Origin: Paenibacillus sp. FSL H7-0737
Lineage (GTDB): Bacteria; Bacillota; Bacilli; Paenibacillales; Paenibacillaceae
Direction of reading: 5' to 3'
Assembly (NCBI RefSeq): GCF_000758545.1
Contig: NZ_CP009279.1
Coordinates: 5,642,001 to 5,706,000, forward strand
Length of the DNA stretch: 64,000 bases
Shown here: positions 1-8,767 of the stretch, piece after piece
How the letters are laid out: each line of letters opens with the position of its first letter
How positions within the stretch are numbered: position 1 is the first letter of the stretch
Notes under the pieces: model-generated
Database searches by the model: none
What the model saw: the letters and a program-made list of their open reading frames with translations, nothing else
What the model was told of the DNA's origin: nothing
Position numbers and translations under genes: made by a program

Positions 1-439
1 CCGGCATACGTGGTCCCGGCCCAAGGTCATACGTACCATCGATTGGAATCCAGGCCTTTACTCGTTTAAGTGCGTTGAACATCCGGGTACGGTCAATCAC
101 TAAGTCACGCACCACCGGAAATGTCTTCATTGGCTCAATGCGTACAGGTTGTTCCAGATTGTCTATAAGCGCTGCGCAGGCTTGGCGAGGTTTGCCGTTG
201 ATCACCATCGAGCAAGCCCCGCATACTTCTTCTAGACAGTTGGAATCCCAGCATACCGGAACGGTGCTGTCACCTTTGGCATTCACAGGGTTACGCTGAA
301 TTTCCATCAAAGCACTGATTACATTCATACCCGGACGATAAGGGAGCTCAAATTCCTCAACATAAGATGAGCTTTGTGGATCGTCCTGGCGGGTGATGAT
401 AAACTTTACGTTTTTGGGAGCTGTAGCAGTTTCCGCCAT
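1..439 (-). CDS. sdhB: Succinate dehydrogenase iron-sulfur subunit (partial, 3' end outside window)
   Basis: N-terminal ~146 residues of the Fe-S subunit that passes electrons from SdhA to the membrane anchor and menaquinone. The first residues are MAETATAPKN, and the region around residue 70 has the [2Fe-2S] ferredoxin cysteine pattern (CWDSNCLEEVCGACSM). The ATG at 437-439 follows GAGGAGGGAACC, a strong ribosome binding site. It lies 75 bp downstream of sdhA on the same strand, so the order is sdhC-sdhA-sdhB as in B. subtilis. The C-terminal [3Fe-4S]/[4Fe-4S] domain is beyond the window edge. Confidence 0.95.
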   Translation of the reverse strand, partial: MAETATAPKNVKFIITRQDDPQSSSYVEEFELPYRPGMNVISALMEIQRNPVNAKGDSTVPVCWDSNCLEEVCGACSMVINGKPRQACAALIDNLEQPVRIEPMKTFPVVRDLVIDRTRMFNALKRVKAWIPIDGTYDLGPGPRMP

Positions 440-514
440 AATGGTTCCCTCCTCAAATTGCCTAATTTTATTTCATTAAGCTTGCCTCGCAAGCTGTTTC
501 ACTGCTGGGAAAGA

Positions 515-2257
515 TTAATCCTTCGAATAATCACGGACCCGTGGAGGGATCAGTGAGACATCGACTTCGTCGTAAGAGATTTGCGGACCGTCCGCAGTCC
601 AAGCTGCTTTTGTGGTCTTCAAGAATTCCTCATCATTACGATCCGGGAATTCCGGTTTGTAATGAGCGCCGCGGCTCTCATTGCGCATAAGCGCTCCCAG
701 TGTCATCGCTTCGGACAGCTCCAGCATGTTCCACAGCTGACGGGTGAATGCCACACCTTGGTTATTCCAGCGTGACGTATCGTTCATATTGATATTGCGA
801 TAGCGTTCTTTAAGCTCTTTGATTTTGCCAATGGTCGCTTCCAGCTTCGGATTGTGCCGTACAACCGTCATATTGGCGGTCATCCATTCGCCCAGTTCCT
901 TGTGAATCACATAAGCATTCTCTGTACCTGACATCGCTAGCAGAGACTCATATTTGTCCGTCTGCTTTTTGTGGAAGCTATCATATACAGAAGAAGAGAT
1001 ATCTTGTGACGATTTCTTCAGACCTTTGATGTATTCAACAGCCTTTGGTCCAGCAACCATACCGCCGTAAATGGCAGATACCAGAGAGTTAGCGCCTAGA
1101 CGATTCGCTCCATGATATTGATATTCACATTCGCCTGCCGCAAACAGACCAGGAATGTTTGTCATTTGGTTGTAATCAACCCACATACCGCCCATGGAAT
1201 AGTGCACAGCCGGGAAGATTTTCATCGGTATTTTACGAGGGTCATCCCCCATGAACTTTTCGTAAATTTCAATAATCCCGCCAAGCTTCACGTCCAGCTC
1301 TTTCGGGTCCTTGTGAGAGAGGTCCAAATACACCATGTTCTCACCGTTAATACCCAGCCCTTGATCCACACACACATTAAAAATCTCACGTGTAGCAATA
1401 TCGCGCGGCACCAAGTTACCGTAGGCTGGATATTTCTCTTCAAGGAAATACCACGGCTTTCCATCTTTATAAGTCCAGATGCGGCCGCCTTCACCACGTG
1501 CTGATTCCGACATTAAGCGGAGCTTGTCATCTCCCGGAATAGCCGTTGGGTGAATCTGGATAAATTCTCCGTTGGCATAATGTACGCCCTGTTGGTACAC
1601 TGCACTTGCTGCTGTACCCGTATTAATTACGGAGTTCGTTGTTTTACCAAAAATAATACCCGGCCCGCCGCTAGCCAAAATAACAGCGTCTGCAGGAAAA
1701 GTCTCAATCTCCATCGTCTTGAGATTCTGGGCACTTATGCCGCGGCATACCCCTTCGTCGTCAACGATGGCCGAGAGGAACTCCCAGTTCTCACGTTTCG
1801 TTACAAGACCTTCGGACTCCCAGCGGCGCACCTGCTCATCCAACGCATACAAAAGCTGTTGACCTGTCGTTGCGCCAGCAAATGCAGTGCGGTGACGCTT
1901 CGTTCCGCCGAAACGACGGAAGTCGAGTAATCCCTCAGGAGTGCGGTTGAACATTACGCCCATCCGGTCCATAAGGTGGATGATACCCGGTGCTGCTTCA
2001 CACATCGCCTTGACCGGTGGCTGATTCGCCAGGAAGTCACCGCCGTAAACGGTATCGTCGAAGTGCTCCCAAGGGGAGTCGCCCTCCCCTTTCGTATTTA
2101 CCGCGCCGTTGATGCCGCCTTGCGCACAAACGGAGTGTGATCTTTTTACAGGCACTAATGAGAATAATTGAACATGTGCACCGGACTCCGCTGCCTTGAT
2201 GGTAGCCATCAGGCCGGCCAGACCGCCACCCACGATAATGATATTTGCTGTTGCCAT
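515..2257 (-). CDS. sdhA: Succinate dehydrogenase flavoprotein subunit
   Basis: 580-residue flavoprotein that oxidises succinate to fumarate in the TCA cycle at the cytoplasmic membrane face. It shows an N-terminal FAD dinucleotide fold (IIVGGGLAGLMA), a histidine-rich FAD/substrate region (KRHRTAFAGATTG near residue 120), the IHPTAIPGD motif, and a C-terminal capping domain ending in PPRVRDYSKD. The length is normal for the Bacillus-type enzyme (~585). The ATG follows GGGAGTG. It is the second gene of sdhCAB, 68 bp after sdhC. Confidence 0.97.
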   Translation of the reverse strand: MATANIIIVGGGLAGLMATIKAAESGAHVQLFSLVPVKRSHSVCAQGGINGAVNTKGEGDSPWEHFDDTVYGGDFLANQPPVKAMCEAAPGIIHLMDRMGVMFNRTPEGLLDFRRFGGTKRHRTAFAGATTGQQLLYALDEQVRRWESEGLVTKRENWEFLSAIVDDEGVCRGISAQNLKTMEIETFPADAVILASGGPGIIFGKTTNSVINTGTAASAVYQQGVHYANGEFIQIHPTAIPGDDKLRLMSESARGEGGRIWTYKDGKPWYFLEEKYPAYGNLVPRDIATREIFNVCVDQGLGINGENMVYLDLSHKDPKELDVKLGGIIEIYEKFMGDDPRKIPMKIFPAVHYSMGGMWVDYNQMTNIPGLFAAGECEYQYHGANRLGANSLVSAIYGGMVAGPKAVEYIKGLKKSSQDISSSVYDSFHKKQTDKYESLLAMSGTENAYVIHKELGEWMTANMTVVRHNPKLEATIGKIKELKERYRNINMNDTSRWNNQGVAFTRQLWNMLELSEAMTLGALMRNESRGAHYKPEFPDRNDEEFLKTTKAAWTADGPQISYDEVDVSLIPPRVRDYSKD

Positions 2258-2325
2258 GATAGTTCACTCCCTTTATTGAAAATATCAGAAAGGATTCTGG
2301 AATCTAGTCCTGAGAGGATAATTAC

Positions 2326-2991
2326 TTAGATGAAAGTCTTTATGGACTGAGCTATGGAAGCTGCGGTTTGAAATTCAGCATCACGGAAAGTGACTAGCGA
2401 AATGAGGAACATAAACGTTACAAGAACAAATATACCGAGACAAAGGTAAGAGGATACCCGCTGTGAACGAGGTCCTACCGTGATTCCCCAGCTGATCAAG
2501 AAAGACCATAGGCCGTTTGAGAAGTGAAAGCATGCTGCAACGATACCAATAATATACAGTGTCAACATCAGTGGTTGAGTCACGATATCATGCATCAGAC
2601 CACCCAGCTCTTCATGCTCTACACTACCAACTGCCACCTGAACCCGGGTTTGGAACAAATGCCAGACTATAAAGATAAAGGTAATAATTCCTGTAATGCG
2701 TTGCAGCGTATAACGCCAGTTTCTTTCAATGTTGAAGCGGTTCAAGTTCGGCTTGGATTGATAGGCAATATATAGTCCGTATACGCCATGGTACAGCAGA
2801 GGAAGCCATATACCGAACAATTCCAGGAAGAAGACAAGCGGCAGGCTATTCAGCCATATCACGCTGTCAGTGAAACCGGAAGCGCCACCCTCTACAGCCG
2901 CAAAATTCGTCATCATGTGCTCAATGAAGAAAGCTCCAAGCGGGATAACGCCTAGCAAGGAATGAATCTTTCTGGAATAAAATCCTTTCAT
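2326..2991 (-). CDS. sdhC: Succinate dehydrogenase cytochrome b558 subunit
   Basis: 221-residue membrane anchor with about five hydrophobic helices that carries haem b and the quinone site for SdhAB. It starts MKGFYSRKIHSLLG, and the histidines at SLLGVIPLGAFFIEH, LLYHGVY, VWHLFQ and CFHFSNGLW are in the positions expected of haem ligands in the Bacillus di-haem anchor. As in Bacillus there is no separate sdhD. It is the first gene of the operon, divergent from a LysR regulator with a 400 bp gap. The ATG follows AAAGGGG. Confidence 0.95.
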   Translation of the reverse strand: MKGFYSRKIHSLLGVIPLGAFFIEHMMTNFAAVEGGASGFTDSVIWLNSLPLVFFLELFGIWLPLLYHGVYGLYIAYQSKPNLNRFNIERNWRYTLQRITGIITFIFIVWHLFQTRVQVAVGSVEHEELGGLMHDIVTQPLMLTLYIIGIVAACFHFSNGLWSFLISWGITVGPRSQRVSSYLCLGIFVLVTFMFLISLVTFRDAEFQTAASIAQSIKTFI

Positions 2992-3080
2992 ACAAAGTAA
3001 CCCCTTTCCGATTAAAACAGCGTTTTCATTATTGTGTATTCACCGCCGGAACTACATTTGACACAGGATAACGTAGACTA

Positions 3081-3090
3081 TGTCATGACA
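3081..3090. promoter_or_regulatory. 10-bp palindrome upstream of sdhC (possible operator)
   Basis: TGTCATGACA is a perfect palindrome about 90 bp before the sdhC start. It is flanked by shorter arms (TAGAC and GTCTA). LysR-type regulators bind imperfect dyads in divergent intergenic regions like this one, so it is a candidate operator for the adjacent regulator. A clear sigma-A promoter for sdhC was not resolved here. Confidence 0.3.
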
Positions 3091-3186
3091 AAACGTCTAT
3101 ATTTACCGCTATCCTTGGTTTCCCGGACTTTGTTTTCTTTTTCACAAAATGTGAATATCTTGTGTCACTTTTCATGTTACTCCTTT

Positions 3187-3202
3187 TTCCCTTATAAGGG
3201 AA
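3187..3202. promoter_or_regulatory. 16-bp perfect palindrome upstream of the lysR promoter
   Basis: TTCCCTTATAAGGGAA is fully self-complementary and abuts the -35 hexamer of the proposed lysR promoter (3203-3232). The position suits an activator or autoregulatory operator. The binding protein is unknown. Confidence 0.45.
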
Positions 3203-3232
3203 TTGCAATCTAATTATTAAACGTTATACAAT
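3203..3232 (+). promoter_or_regulatory. Sigma-A-type promoter for the LysR regulator
   Basis: TTGCAA (3203-3208), an 18-bp spacer, and TACAAT (3227-3232). It points at the LysR gene 160 bp downstream and would give a leader of about 150 nt containing the Fur-box-like sequence. Confidence 0.5.
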
Positions 3233-3256
3233 AAACGCATAAGAATAGATTTTATA

Positions 3257-3271
3257 TGATAATAATTCTCA
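3257..3271. promoter_or_regulatory. Fur-box-like sequence
   Basis: TGATAATAATTCTCA matches the Bacillus 7-1-7 Fur consensus TGATAATNATTATCA at 14 of 15 positions. It lies about 20-30 bp downstream of the expected transcription start of the LysR gene, a position where a repressor can block transcription. That suggests iron control of the regulator next to the iron-rich Sdh enzyme. PerR and Zur boxes are related, so Fur is not the only candidate. Confidence 0.45.
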
Positions 3272-3392
3272 TTTAGAGAAACAACATTTTCCGACAAATC
3301 TTTTATTTCCTTATGGAGCAAGAAGTATTGTCTTCATGGCTATGAATTTCGTCACTACTGTTTATAGATTGCACTACGAGAGGAACATAAAT

Positions 3393-4295
3393 ATGTTTGA
3401 CGATTTAGATGTTTTTGCAGCGGTTGTGGAGCACTCCAGCTTGAATCGGGCCTCCCGCCAGCTCAATCTGTCCCAACCTGCCCTATCTCGTAAAATCTCC
3501 AAGCTGGAAGAACGGCTGGGTGTAGCGCTATTTAATCGTTATGGCAAGCGACTGGAGTTAACCGAGGTTGGGCGTCTTACTTATTCCTACGCACTTGAAC
3601 AACGGCAGCAGCGCTCTAAATTTCTGGAGGCATTGTCAAAATACAAAGAAGGCGAGCCTAAGCTCGTCACCTTAGGGGCGTCACTTACCTCACTACAGAC
3701 CACTCTGCCTCCACTAGTAAACGCATATATGGAGAAATACCCAACTGCGGAGCTGAAGCTAATCACAGGCCGAACACATGAAATTGTCTCCTCTGTCAGT
3801 GAAGGAAAGTCAGATATAGGTCTGATCGCTTCCTCTATTCAAGAACCTGGACTGCGCTGCATTTCTCTGTTTGAGGATCAACTTCGACTGGTTGTTTCTG
3901 AGCATCATCCTCTGAATCAATCTACCAAGCTAACCATGGATGATCTGTCCCGACTGCCTATGATCCTGTTCTCCAAAGGCACCTGGTACCGACGTCTAAC
4001 AGACGATCTGTTCCAGCGCTGTGGAATTGATCCAGACGTTCGGATGGAGATTGACTCCTTCGAAGCCATCGTGCGGCTGCTGCCGACAGTCAATGTGGCA
4101 GCGTTACTGCCCAAGTCTTATCTGCGTCCGCAGCTGTTAAACGGCGGTGGGCTGGTCTCTCTGCATATTAAGGAGCTGGAGCAGACTCAGCGAACTACCT
4201 GCCTGATTTACCGTGACGATGGGAGCCTGAGCACAGCGGCCCGCAGCCTCGTGCAGGTCACAGAAGAGATGTTTCTAACGGAACGAGAGAAATAG
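3393..4295 (+). CDS. LysR-family transcriptional regulator, divergent from sdhCAB
   Basis: 300-residue regulator with an N-terminal winged helix-turn-helix (DLDVFAAVVEHSSLNRASR through SQPALSRKISKLEERLG) and a C-terminal periplasmic-binding-like effector domain from about residue 90. The frame opens upstream at 3336, but the ATG at 3393 follows GAGAGG at good spacing and begins exactly where LysR proteins normally start, so this start is preferred. Its divergent position suggests it controls sdhCAB; CcpC/CitR-like roles in TCA-cycle control are known for LysR proteins of Bacillus, but the effector here is unknown. Confidence 0.88.
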   Translation: MFDDLDVFAAVVEHSSLNRASRQLNLSQPALSRKISKLEERLGVALFNRYGKRLELTEVGRLTYSYALEQRQQRSKFLEALSKYKEGEPKLVTLGASLTSLQTTLPPLVNAYMEKYPTAELKLITGRTHEIVSSVSEGKSDIGLIASSIQEPGLRCISLFEDQLRLVVSEHHPLNQSTKLTMDDLSRLPMILFSKGTWYRRLTDDLFQRCGIDPDVRMEIDSFEAIVRLLPTVNVAALLPKSYLRPQLLNGGGLVSLHIKELEQTQRTTCLIYRDDGSLSTAARSLVQVTEEMFLTEREK

Positions 4296-4322
4296 TACAT
4301 ACCTCTGCGTGCAGCCTTAATT

Positions 4323-4358
4323 AAAAAAGCCCTCCGTCCCATGTAAAGGACGGAGGGC
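4323..4358 (-). terminator. Intrinsic terminator between lysR and ktrA (used mainly by the minus strand)
   Basis: GCCCTCCGTCC and GGACGGAGGGC form an 11-bp perfect stem (4329-4358). The A-run at 4323-4328 reads as a U-run on the minus strand, after the ktr operon. It may also stop the convergent LysR transcript. Confidence 0.85.
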
Positions 4359-4366
4359 TTATCTAT

Positions 4367-5035
4367 TTAATCTTGGTTTACAACTTCATCCTCAAATCGA
4401 TCAATACTTTCATTAGAACCAATGAGTACCATAACGTCGCCCTCACTCAAATGATCATGTGCCGTTGGAGCCACTATAATTCCACTTTCCCGGTTCAGGG
4501 CAACAATACTGCAGCCATATTTCGCTCTTGTATTTAAATCTGACAAGCTTTTCCCGTTCATGCAAGACGGAACGGTTAGCTCGACGATTTTATAATCCTT
4601 GGACAGTTCAATATAATCCAGCAAATTGGGTGTCACGAGCTGATGTGCTACACGAATGCCCATATCCCGCTCCGGAAAAATAACCCGGTCCACGCCCAGC
4701 CTGGACAACGCACGACCATGAAGGATCGAGATCGCCTTGGCTACTACTTGCTTGACTCCAATCTCTTTTAACAAAATCGCCGCCAGAATACTTCGTTCCA
4801 TATTGTCGCCAATCGCTACAATCCCACAGTCAAAGTTCCGTACGCCGAGCGAGCGCATAATTCCTTCATCTGTAGCATCAGCCACTACCGCATGCGTCAG
4901 GTGATCGCTCATTTCCTCCACACGCTCCTCATGGTGATCAATGCCGAGCACCTCGTAGCCCATTTCCATCAGCTCAAGTGCAAGGCTTGAGCCAAAGCGG
5001 CCTAAACCGATTACTACAAATTGCTGTGCTTTCAT
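4367..5035 (-). CDS. Ktr potassium uptake regulatory subunit (KtrA/KtrC type)
   Basis: 222-residue cytosolic gating subunit of a K+ channel-like transporter. It has an N-terminal Rossmann RCK_N domain (FVVIGLGRFGSSLALEL, then DHHEERVEE binding nucleotide ribose) and a C-terminal RCK_C/TrkA_C domain from about residue 135 that in this family binds c-di-AMP. The ATG follows TAGGAG. It is the downstream gene of a pair with the membrane subunit (13 bp gap) and shares its riboswitch. Sequence alone does not decide between KtrA and KtrC. Confidence 0.93.
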   Translation of the reverse strand: MKAQQFVVIGLGRFGSSLALELMEMGYEVLGIDHHEERVEEMSDHLTHAVVADATDEGIMRSLGVRNFDCGIVAIGDNMERSILAAILLKEIGVKQVVAKAISILHGRALSRLGVDRVIFPERDMGIRVAHQLVTPNLLDYIELSKDYKIVELTVPSCMNGKSLSDLNTRAKYGCSIVALNRESGIIVAPTAHDHLSEGDVMVLIGSNESIDRFEDEVVNQD

Positions 5036-5048
5036 TTCGGATTAACTC

Positions 5049-6407
5049 CTATCCAATAATTATTTTACCTTCTGGGTGCTTATACAATGGTTTACCCTGT
5101 TTAGGTCCAAGCGCATACACTAATGTTAATGGACCTAACCGACCTGCAAACATGGTCAGACAGATCAGAATCTTGCCGAAGATAGACAGTTCAGGTGTCA
5201 GCCCCATGGTTAGTCCCACCGTGGCAAAAGCTGAGGTCGTCTCAAATAATATCGCTAAGAAATTACTATCCTCTGTTGTGGACAGTAACATCGACACCGT
5301 GAGGACCAATAGCAAAGCGAGTAATGTTAACGTCAACGCTTTATAGATACGCTCCTGCGCCAATCGGTAACGGAACAGTACAACATCTTCACGTCCGCGC
5401 AGCATCGCGATTACTGCACCAATCATAATCGTAAAGGTTGTAGTCTTGACCCCGCCACCTGTTGATCCTGGAGATGCACCAATAAACATAAGAATAACCA
5501 TAAAGAACTGTGAGGCTTGCCGCAGTCCGGCAATATCCACCGTATTGGCGCCAGCGGTTCGGGGCGATACCGACTGAAAGAATGCCGATAATATTTTTCC
5601 GCCGAAATTTAAATTCCCCAGTGTGCGCTGATTCGTAAATTCAAATATAAAAATAACTAAAGCGCCGATAAGAATAAGCCCTGCAGTGGTGGAGAGTACA
5701 ACTTTGCTATGCAAAGATAATTTACGTTTGACACGAAACTCCACCAGATCCGACATGACAATAAAACCAATACCGCCAGAGACAATCAGAAACATCACCA
5801 CGATGTTCACTAGCGGGTCATATACATAATCGGTTAAACTCCGGAAATCCCCGAAAATATCAAATCCAGCATTATTAAACATAGACACCGCATGAAATAT
5901 TCCAAAATAAACGGCCTTGCCCAGTGGCATATCAAACGCCCAGCGTAAGGACAGAAGCACCGCTGCACAGCCTTCGATGACCAAAGAATAAATAAGTACT
6001 CTCCGGATCAGTCGAACAATCCCCTCCATAGAGCCTTGGTTCATTGCTTCCTGAAGGATCAGTCTATCCCGCAAGGAAATTTTGCGTTTCATCATCATGG
6101 CAAATAAGGTCGCCATTGTCATAAACCCTAAGCCACCAACCTGGATAAGCACCATAATTACGGTTTTCCCAAAAATGGTGAATGTCGTCCCGGTGTCCAG
6201 CACCACAAGTCCTGTCACACAGGTGGCCGATGTTGCAGTAAACAACGCATCAATAAAACTAACAGCATTCCCGCTGGTACTCGAAATGGGAAGCATTAGC
6301 AGCAAGGCTCCAATCAGAATGATCGATGCAAAACCAAGCACCATAATCTGAGGCGGAGAGAGCTTCAGGAACTTTGATTCAGAAACCCTGCGAAACTGTG
6401 AAGCCAC
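5049..6407 (-). CDS. Ktr/Trk-type potassium transporter membrane subunit (KtrB/KtrD type)
   Basis: 452-residue integral membrane protein of the TrkH/KtrB superfamily, with four pore-loop repeats. Selectivity-filter-like segments are visible (TSATCVTGLVVLDTG, FNNAGFDIFG, GASPGSTGGGVKTTT, FATVGLTMGLTPELS). The open frame extends to a TTG at 6467, but that lies inside the terminator hairpin of the upstream riboswitch. The GTG at 6407, preceded by GAGGGTGAG, is therefore taken as the start. Transcribed with the RCK subunit under c-di-AMP control. Confidence 0.93.
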   Translation of the reverse strand: MASQFRRVSESKFLKLSPPQIMVLGFASIILIGALLLMLPISSTSGNAVSFIDALFTATSATCVTGLVVLDTGTTFTIFGKTVIMVLIQVGGLGFMTMATLFAMMMKRKISLRDRLILQEAMNQGSMEGIVRLIRRVLIYSLVIEGCAAVLLSLRWAFDMPLGKAVYFGIFHAVSMFNNAGFDIFGDFRSLTDYVYDPLVNIVVMFLIVSGGIGFIVMSDLVEFRVKRKLSLHSKVVLSTTAGLILIGALVIFIFEFTNQRTLGNLNFGGKILSAFFQSVSPRTAGANTVDIAGLRQASQFFMVILMFIGASPGSTGGGVKTTTFTIMIGAVIAMLRGREDVVLFRYRLAQERIYKALTLTLLALLLVLTVSMLLSTTEDSNFLAILFETTSAFATVGLTMGLTPELSIFGKILICLTMFAGRLGPLTLVYALGPKQGKPLYKHPEGKIIIG

Positions 6408-6443
6408 TACGCTCACCCTCTTATCAAAATTTAAAGAATTCCA

Positions 6444-6470
6444 ACAAAAAAAGCACTGGAAAACCAATGC
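6444..6470 (-). terminator. Riboswitch-controlled intrinsic terminator before ktrB
   Basis: On the minus strand GCATTGG, a TTT loop and CCAGTGC form a stem followed by seven Ts, 37 bp before the ktrB start. Its place directly after the aptamer is that of the expression platform: ligand-bound RNA would favour termination. Confidence 0.8.
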
Positions 6471-6489
6471 TACCCTTGGTTCCTGCAGT

Positions 6490-6656
6490 AAATTAGCCTA
6501 CGAGGTTAGCTGACGGATTCGGACTGTGCAGGCTGCCCTATTCGTTCCTAGAACGAAATTCACCCCTGATGAATAAAGATAATGCCTATGGCGTATACTC
6601 ATCTTTTCATTACTTCTTATGGTTCCCCCGTTTTCACCTGAAATTCGGCTATATAC
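6490..6656 (-). ncRNA. c-di-AMP riboswitch (ydaO/yuaA type)
   Basis: Reading the minus strand, the conserved ydaO-class blocks appear in order: ACGGGGGAACC, GGGGTGAAT, ATAGGGCAGCC, then CCGAATCCGTCAGC and TAACCTCGTAGGC. This class senses cyclic di-AMP and turns off potassium uptake genes when the nucleotide is high. It sits between a sigma-A promoter (6669-6697) and a terminator (6444-6470), upstream of the Ktr pair, which matches the known yuaA (ktrA) case in B. subtilis. Confidence 0.93.
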
Positions 6657-6668
6657 AATTGCATACAA

Positions 6669-6697
6669 ATTATATATGTTATTTCGATAAATCACAA
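6669..6697 (-). promoter_or_regulatory. Sigma-A promoter of the ktr operon/riboswitch
   Basis: On the minus strand TTGTGA, a 17-bp spacer, and a perfect TATAAT. It ends about 10 bp before the start of the c-di-AMP aptamer, so the transcript would begin at the riboswitch. Confidence 0.75.
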
Positions 6698-6908
6698 AGA
6701 CACTATTAATGGTGATTCATATGAAAAATGCGGTTTGGAGAGGATGTACCACTAAGAGTGCCTTTTCTCATCACTTTTCCGTGTTTTCCCTGCAATTGCA
6801 TCGATTTTCATGAAAAATGAAGAAATAATCACCTTAAATTCATGGTATATATTCAGCTACCTATTCTATAATATCTCTATTACCCATAAAAAGAATATAC
6901 GATGATTT

Positions 6909-6938
6909 TTGTAACTATCATGGCACTAATACTATAAT
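6909..6938 (+). promoter_or_regulatory. Sigma-A promoter of the CPBP protease gene
   Basis: TTGTAA, an 18-bp spacer, and TATAAT, 36 bp before the ATG at 6975. The stretch from 6698 to 6908 between the two divergent promoters is AT-rich and shows no gene or clear site. Confidence 0.65.
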
Positions 6939-6974
6939 GGAACATAACATTGTCAGTTTACAAGGAGGCGTTAC

Positions 6975-8660
6975 ATGAATCCCGTTGGCCAGCCCTTACA
7001 GCAACGTGCCCTCTCCAAGAGGCTCATCATCTCGGGCATTATCGGTCTTATTCTATTTATTATGTTTCAGATTGCTCCCTCGGTGCTAAATAGCCCTGCC
7101 GGGGAAGATACTACTGTCATCAGCAAGGCGGAAGCCCGCGACAAAGCCATATCATTCGCAGAACAAAAGCTGAACTACACCAAAGCACCAACTGATCAGT
7201 GGAATGTACTGTACGATACGGACTCTTCCTTTTATGGTTATATGTCCCGCGAGAAGCTTTTGGAGGACTATACAAAAAAGAAATTGGATCAACGATATCC
7301 TTTTGACATTTTCCGTGTAACACTTAGTCCTTCAGCGGAACAAGAGCCACTAATCTCCGTTGACCTCAATATGTATACTGGTGCAGTTGTCGCTTTCACA
7401 CAAGGTGCAGAAGGATCAGGTACCGTATTACCAAACAATGTATCCACCAGTGCAAAAGAAGAGGACAAGGGTACTACCTTATCACTTGCACAAAAAGAAA
7501 ATCTTGCCCGTCCCTGGCTTCAGGAATGGGATGTAAATCCCGCCAAGCTGCAAATTGAATCGAATACGGGAAACTACGGGCTCGTGTATACAGATCGTTC
7601 CGTTCAGATCGGCGAATCCTTACTACACTATTATTTCGATTTCACTGGCGAACAGGTATCCAGCTTTAAAGCAGGATTCACCGCTCCAGCCTGGCATACC
7701 TCCTATGTAAAGGACCAGACCTCTCTCGCGGAAAAGTTTACTTTATTCGGCTACGGTTTGCCTACTTTAGCTTTAGGAATTCTGGCACTCATCTACAGCA
7801 TACTTAGAAGAGAACATACCTCCTTTAAGCGTGGAATATTCCTAAGCTCAGCTTATTTTGTAATCATGATGATCAGCACCTATAATATGCTCCCTGAATC
7901 CTCAGGCGAAGGACTCGAGGCTCAGATAACTTCCGTCATAATGTTCATCATTTATGCCTTATATAGCCTCCTAATGTCCTCCCTGCTCTATTTTTCTTTA
8001 GTTGGAGGGGACGGCCTATGGAAAAAAGAAGAGGGGATGAACCCATGGCCTCGTGCTAAAGAGCCTGGCTATGGAAAATATGTTCTGGATAGTATCCGGG
8101 CTGGATACGTCTGGGCATTCGTGCTGCTAGGGGTGCAGACCCTTATGTTCATCGTATTATCACTTACCTTGCAGAACTGGTCCACTACTGACGCTACTCA
8201 ATCTCCTTACAACATGAGATATGCTTGGCTGCTGCCCATCGTTGCATGGCTCGCTGGTTTATCCGAGGAAGCCATTTATCGTTTTTTCGGAATTCCTATG
8301 TTGAAAAAAGTATTCCGAAGCACGTTCATTGCTTGCCTGATCACCACGCTGGTTTGGGCGTTTGGCCATACGCTGTATCCGATCTACCCCATCAGTTCCC
8401 GTCCTATTGAGCTGACCGTGATTGGTTTGCTCTTTAGCTATATTTTCCTTCGTTACGGATTTATTGCCGTCATGTTCAGTCACGTCGTGTTTGACAGCAT
8501 TCTGATGGGCGCTACGCTGATCTTTATGAAGGAAAGCGTGAATGTAGGTGCTGGTATCTTCGCGATTATCATGCCGTTCATAGTCGCCTACATCGTCTAT
8601 CGGTTTAATCCACCGCAAAAATCAGAACCTAAGCCGGTTGAACCTACATCTGTAATTTAA
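6975..8660 (+). CDS. CPBP-family (CAAX protease-like) intramembrane metalloprotease
   Basis: 561-residue membrane protein. Residues ~20-40 form one membrane segment, followed by an extracytoplasmic domain of about 200 residues rich in charged and aromatic residues, then about eight more membrane helices. The C-terminal Abi/CPBP domain has the glutamate motif EEAIYR (EExxxR), then FGHTLYP and FSHVVFDSI with the metal/catalytic histidines. The ATG follows AAGGAGG. The large N-terminal domain makes it longer than typical CPBP proteins (~250-300). Substrate unknown. Confidence 0.85.
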   Translation: MNPVGQPLQQRALSKRLIISGIIGLILFIMFQIAPSVLNSPAGEDTTVISKAEARDKAISFAEQKLNYTKAPTDQWNVLYDTDSSFYGYMSREKLLEDYTKKKLDQRYPFDIFRVTLSPSAEQEPLISVDLNMYTGAVVAFTQGAEGSGTVLPNNVSTSAKEEDKGTTLSLAQKENLARPWLQEWDVNPAKLQIESNTGNYGLVYTDRSVQIGESLLHYYFDFTGEQVSSFKAGFTAPAWHTSYVKDQTSLAEKFTLFGYGLPTLALGILALIYSILRREHTSFKRGIFLSSAYFVIMMISTYNMLPESSGEGLEAQITSVIMFIIYALYSLLMSSLLYFSLVGGDGLWKKEEGMNPWPRAKEPGYGKYVLDSIRAGYVWAFVLLGVQTLMFIVLSLTLQNWSTTDATQSPYNMRYAWLLPIVAWLAGLSEEAIYRFFGIPMLKKVFRSTFIACLITTLVWAFGHTLYPIYPISSRPIELTVIGLLFSYIFLRYGFIAVMFSHVVFDSILMGATLIFMKESVNVGAGIFAIIMPFIVAYIVYRFNPPQKSEPKPVEPTSVI

Positions 8661-8687
8661 AGAAGTAACGAGTGGATAACCTATAAT

Positions 8688-8732
8688 AAAAAAAGGTGTC
8701 ACAGCAGAAAACTGCTGTGACACCTTTTTTTA
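8688..8732. terminator. Bidirectional intrinsic terminator
   Basis: GGTGTCACAGCAG and CTGCTGTGACACC (8695-8724) form a 13-bp perfect stem with an AAAA loop, flanked by an A-run and a T-run. It serves the convergent CPBP gene and uvrC. Confidence 0.92.
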
Positions 8733-8767
8733 TATTTACGTTTACATCATTCCAGTATTTCGAATGC

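Noticed and set aside
1112..1504. 130-codon plus-strand frame
   Set aside because: Antisense shadow of sdhA.
6408..6467. TTG start of the ktrB frame at 6467
   Set aside because: It lies inside the terminator hairpin of the riboswitch; GTG 6407 has a proper ribosome site.
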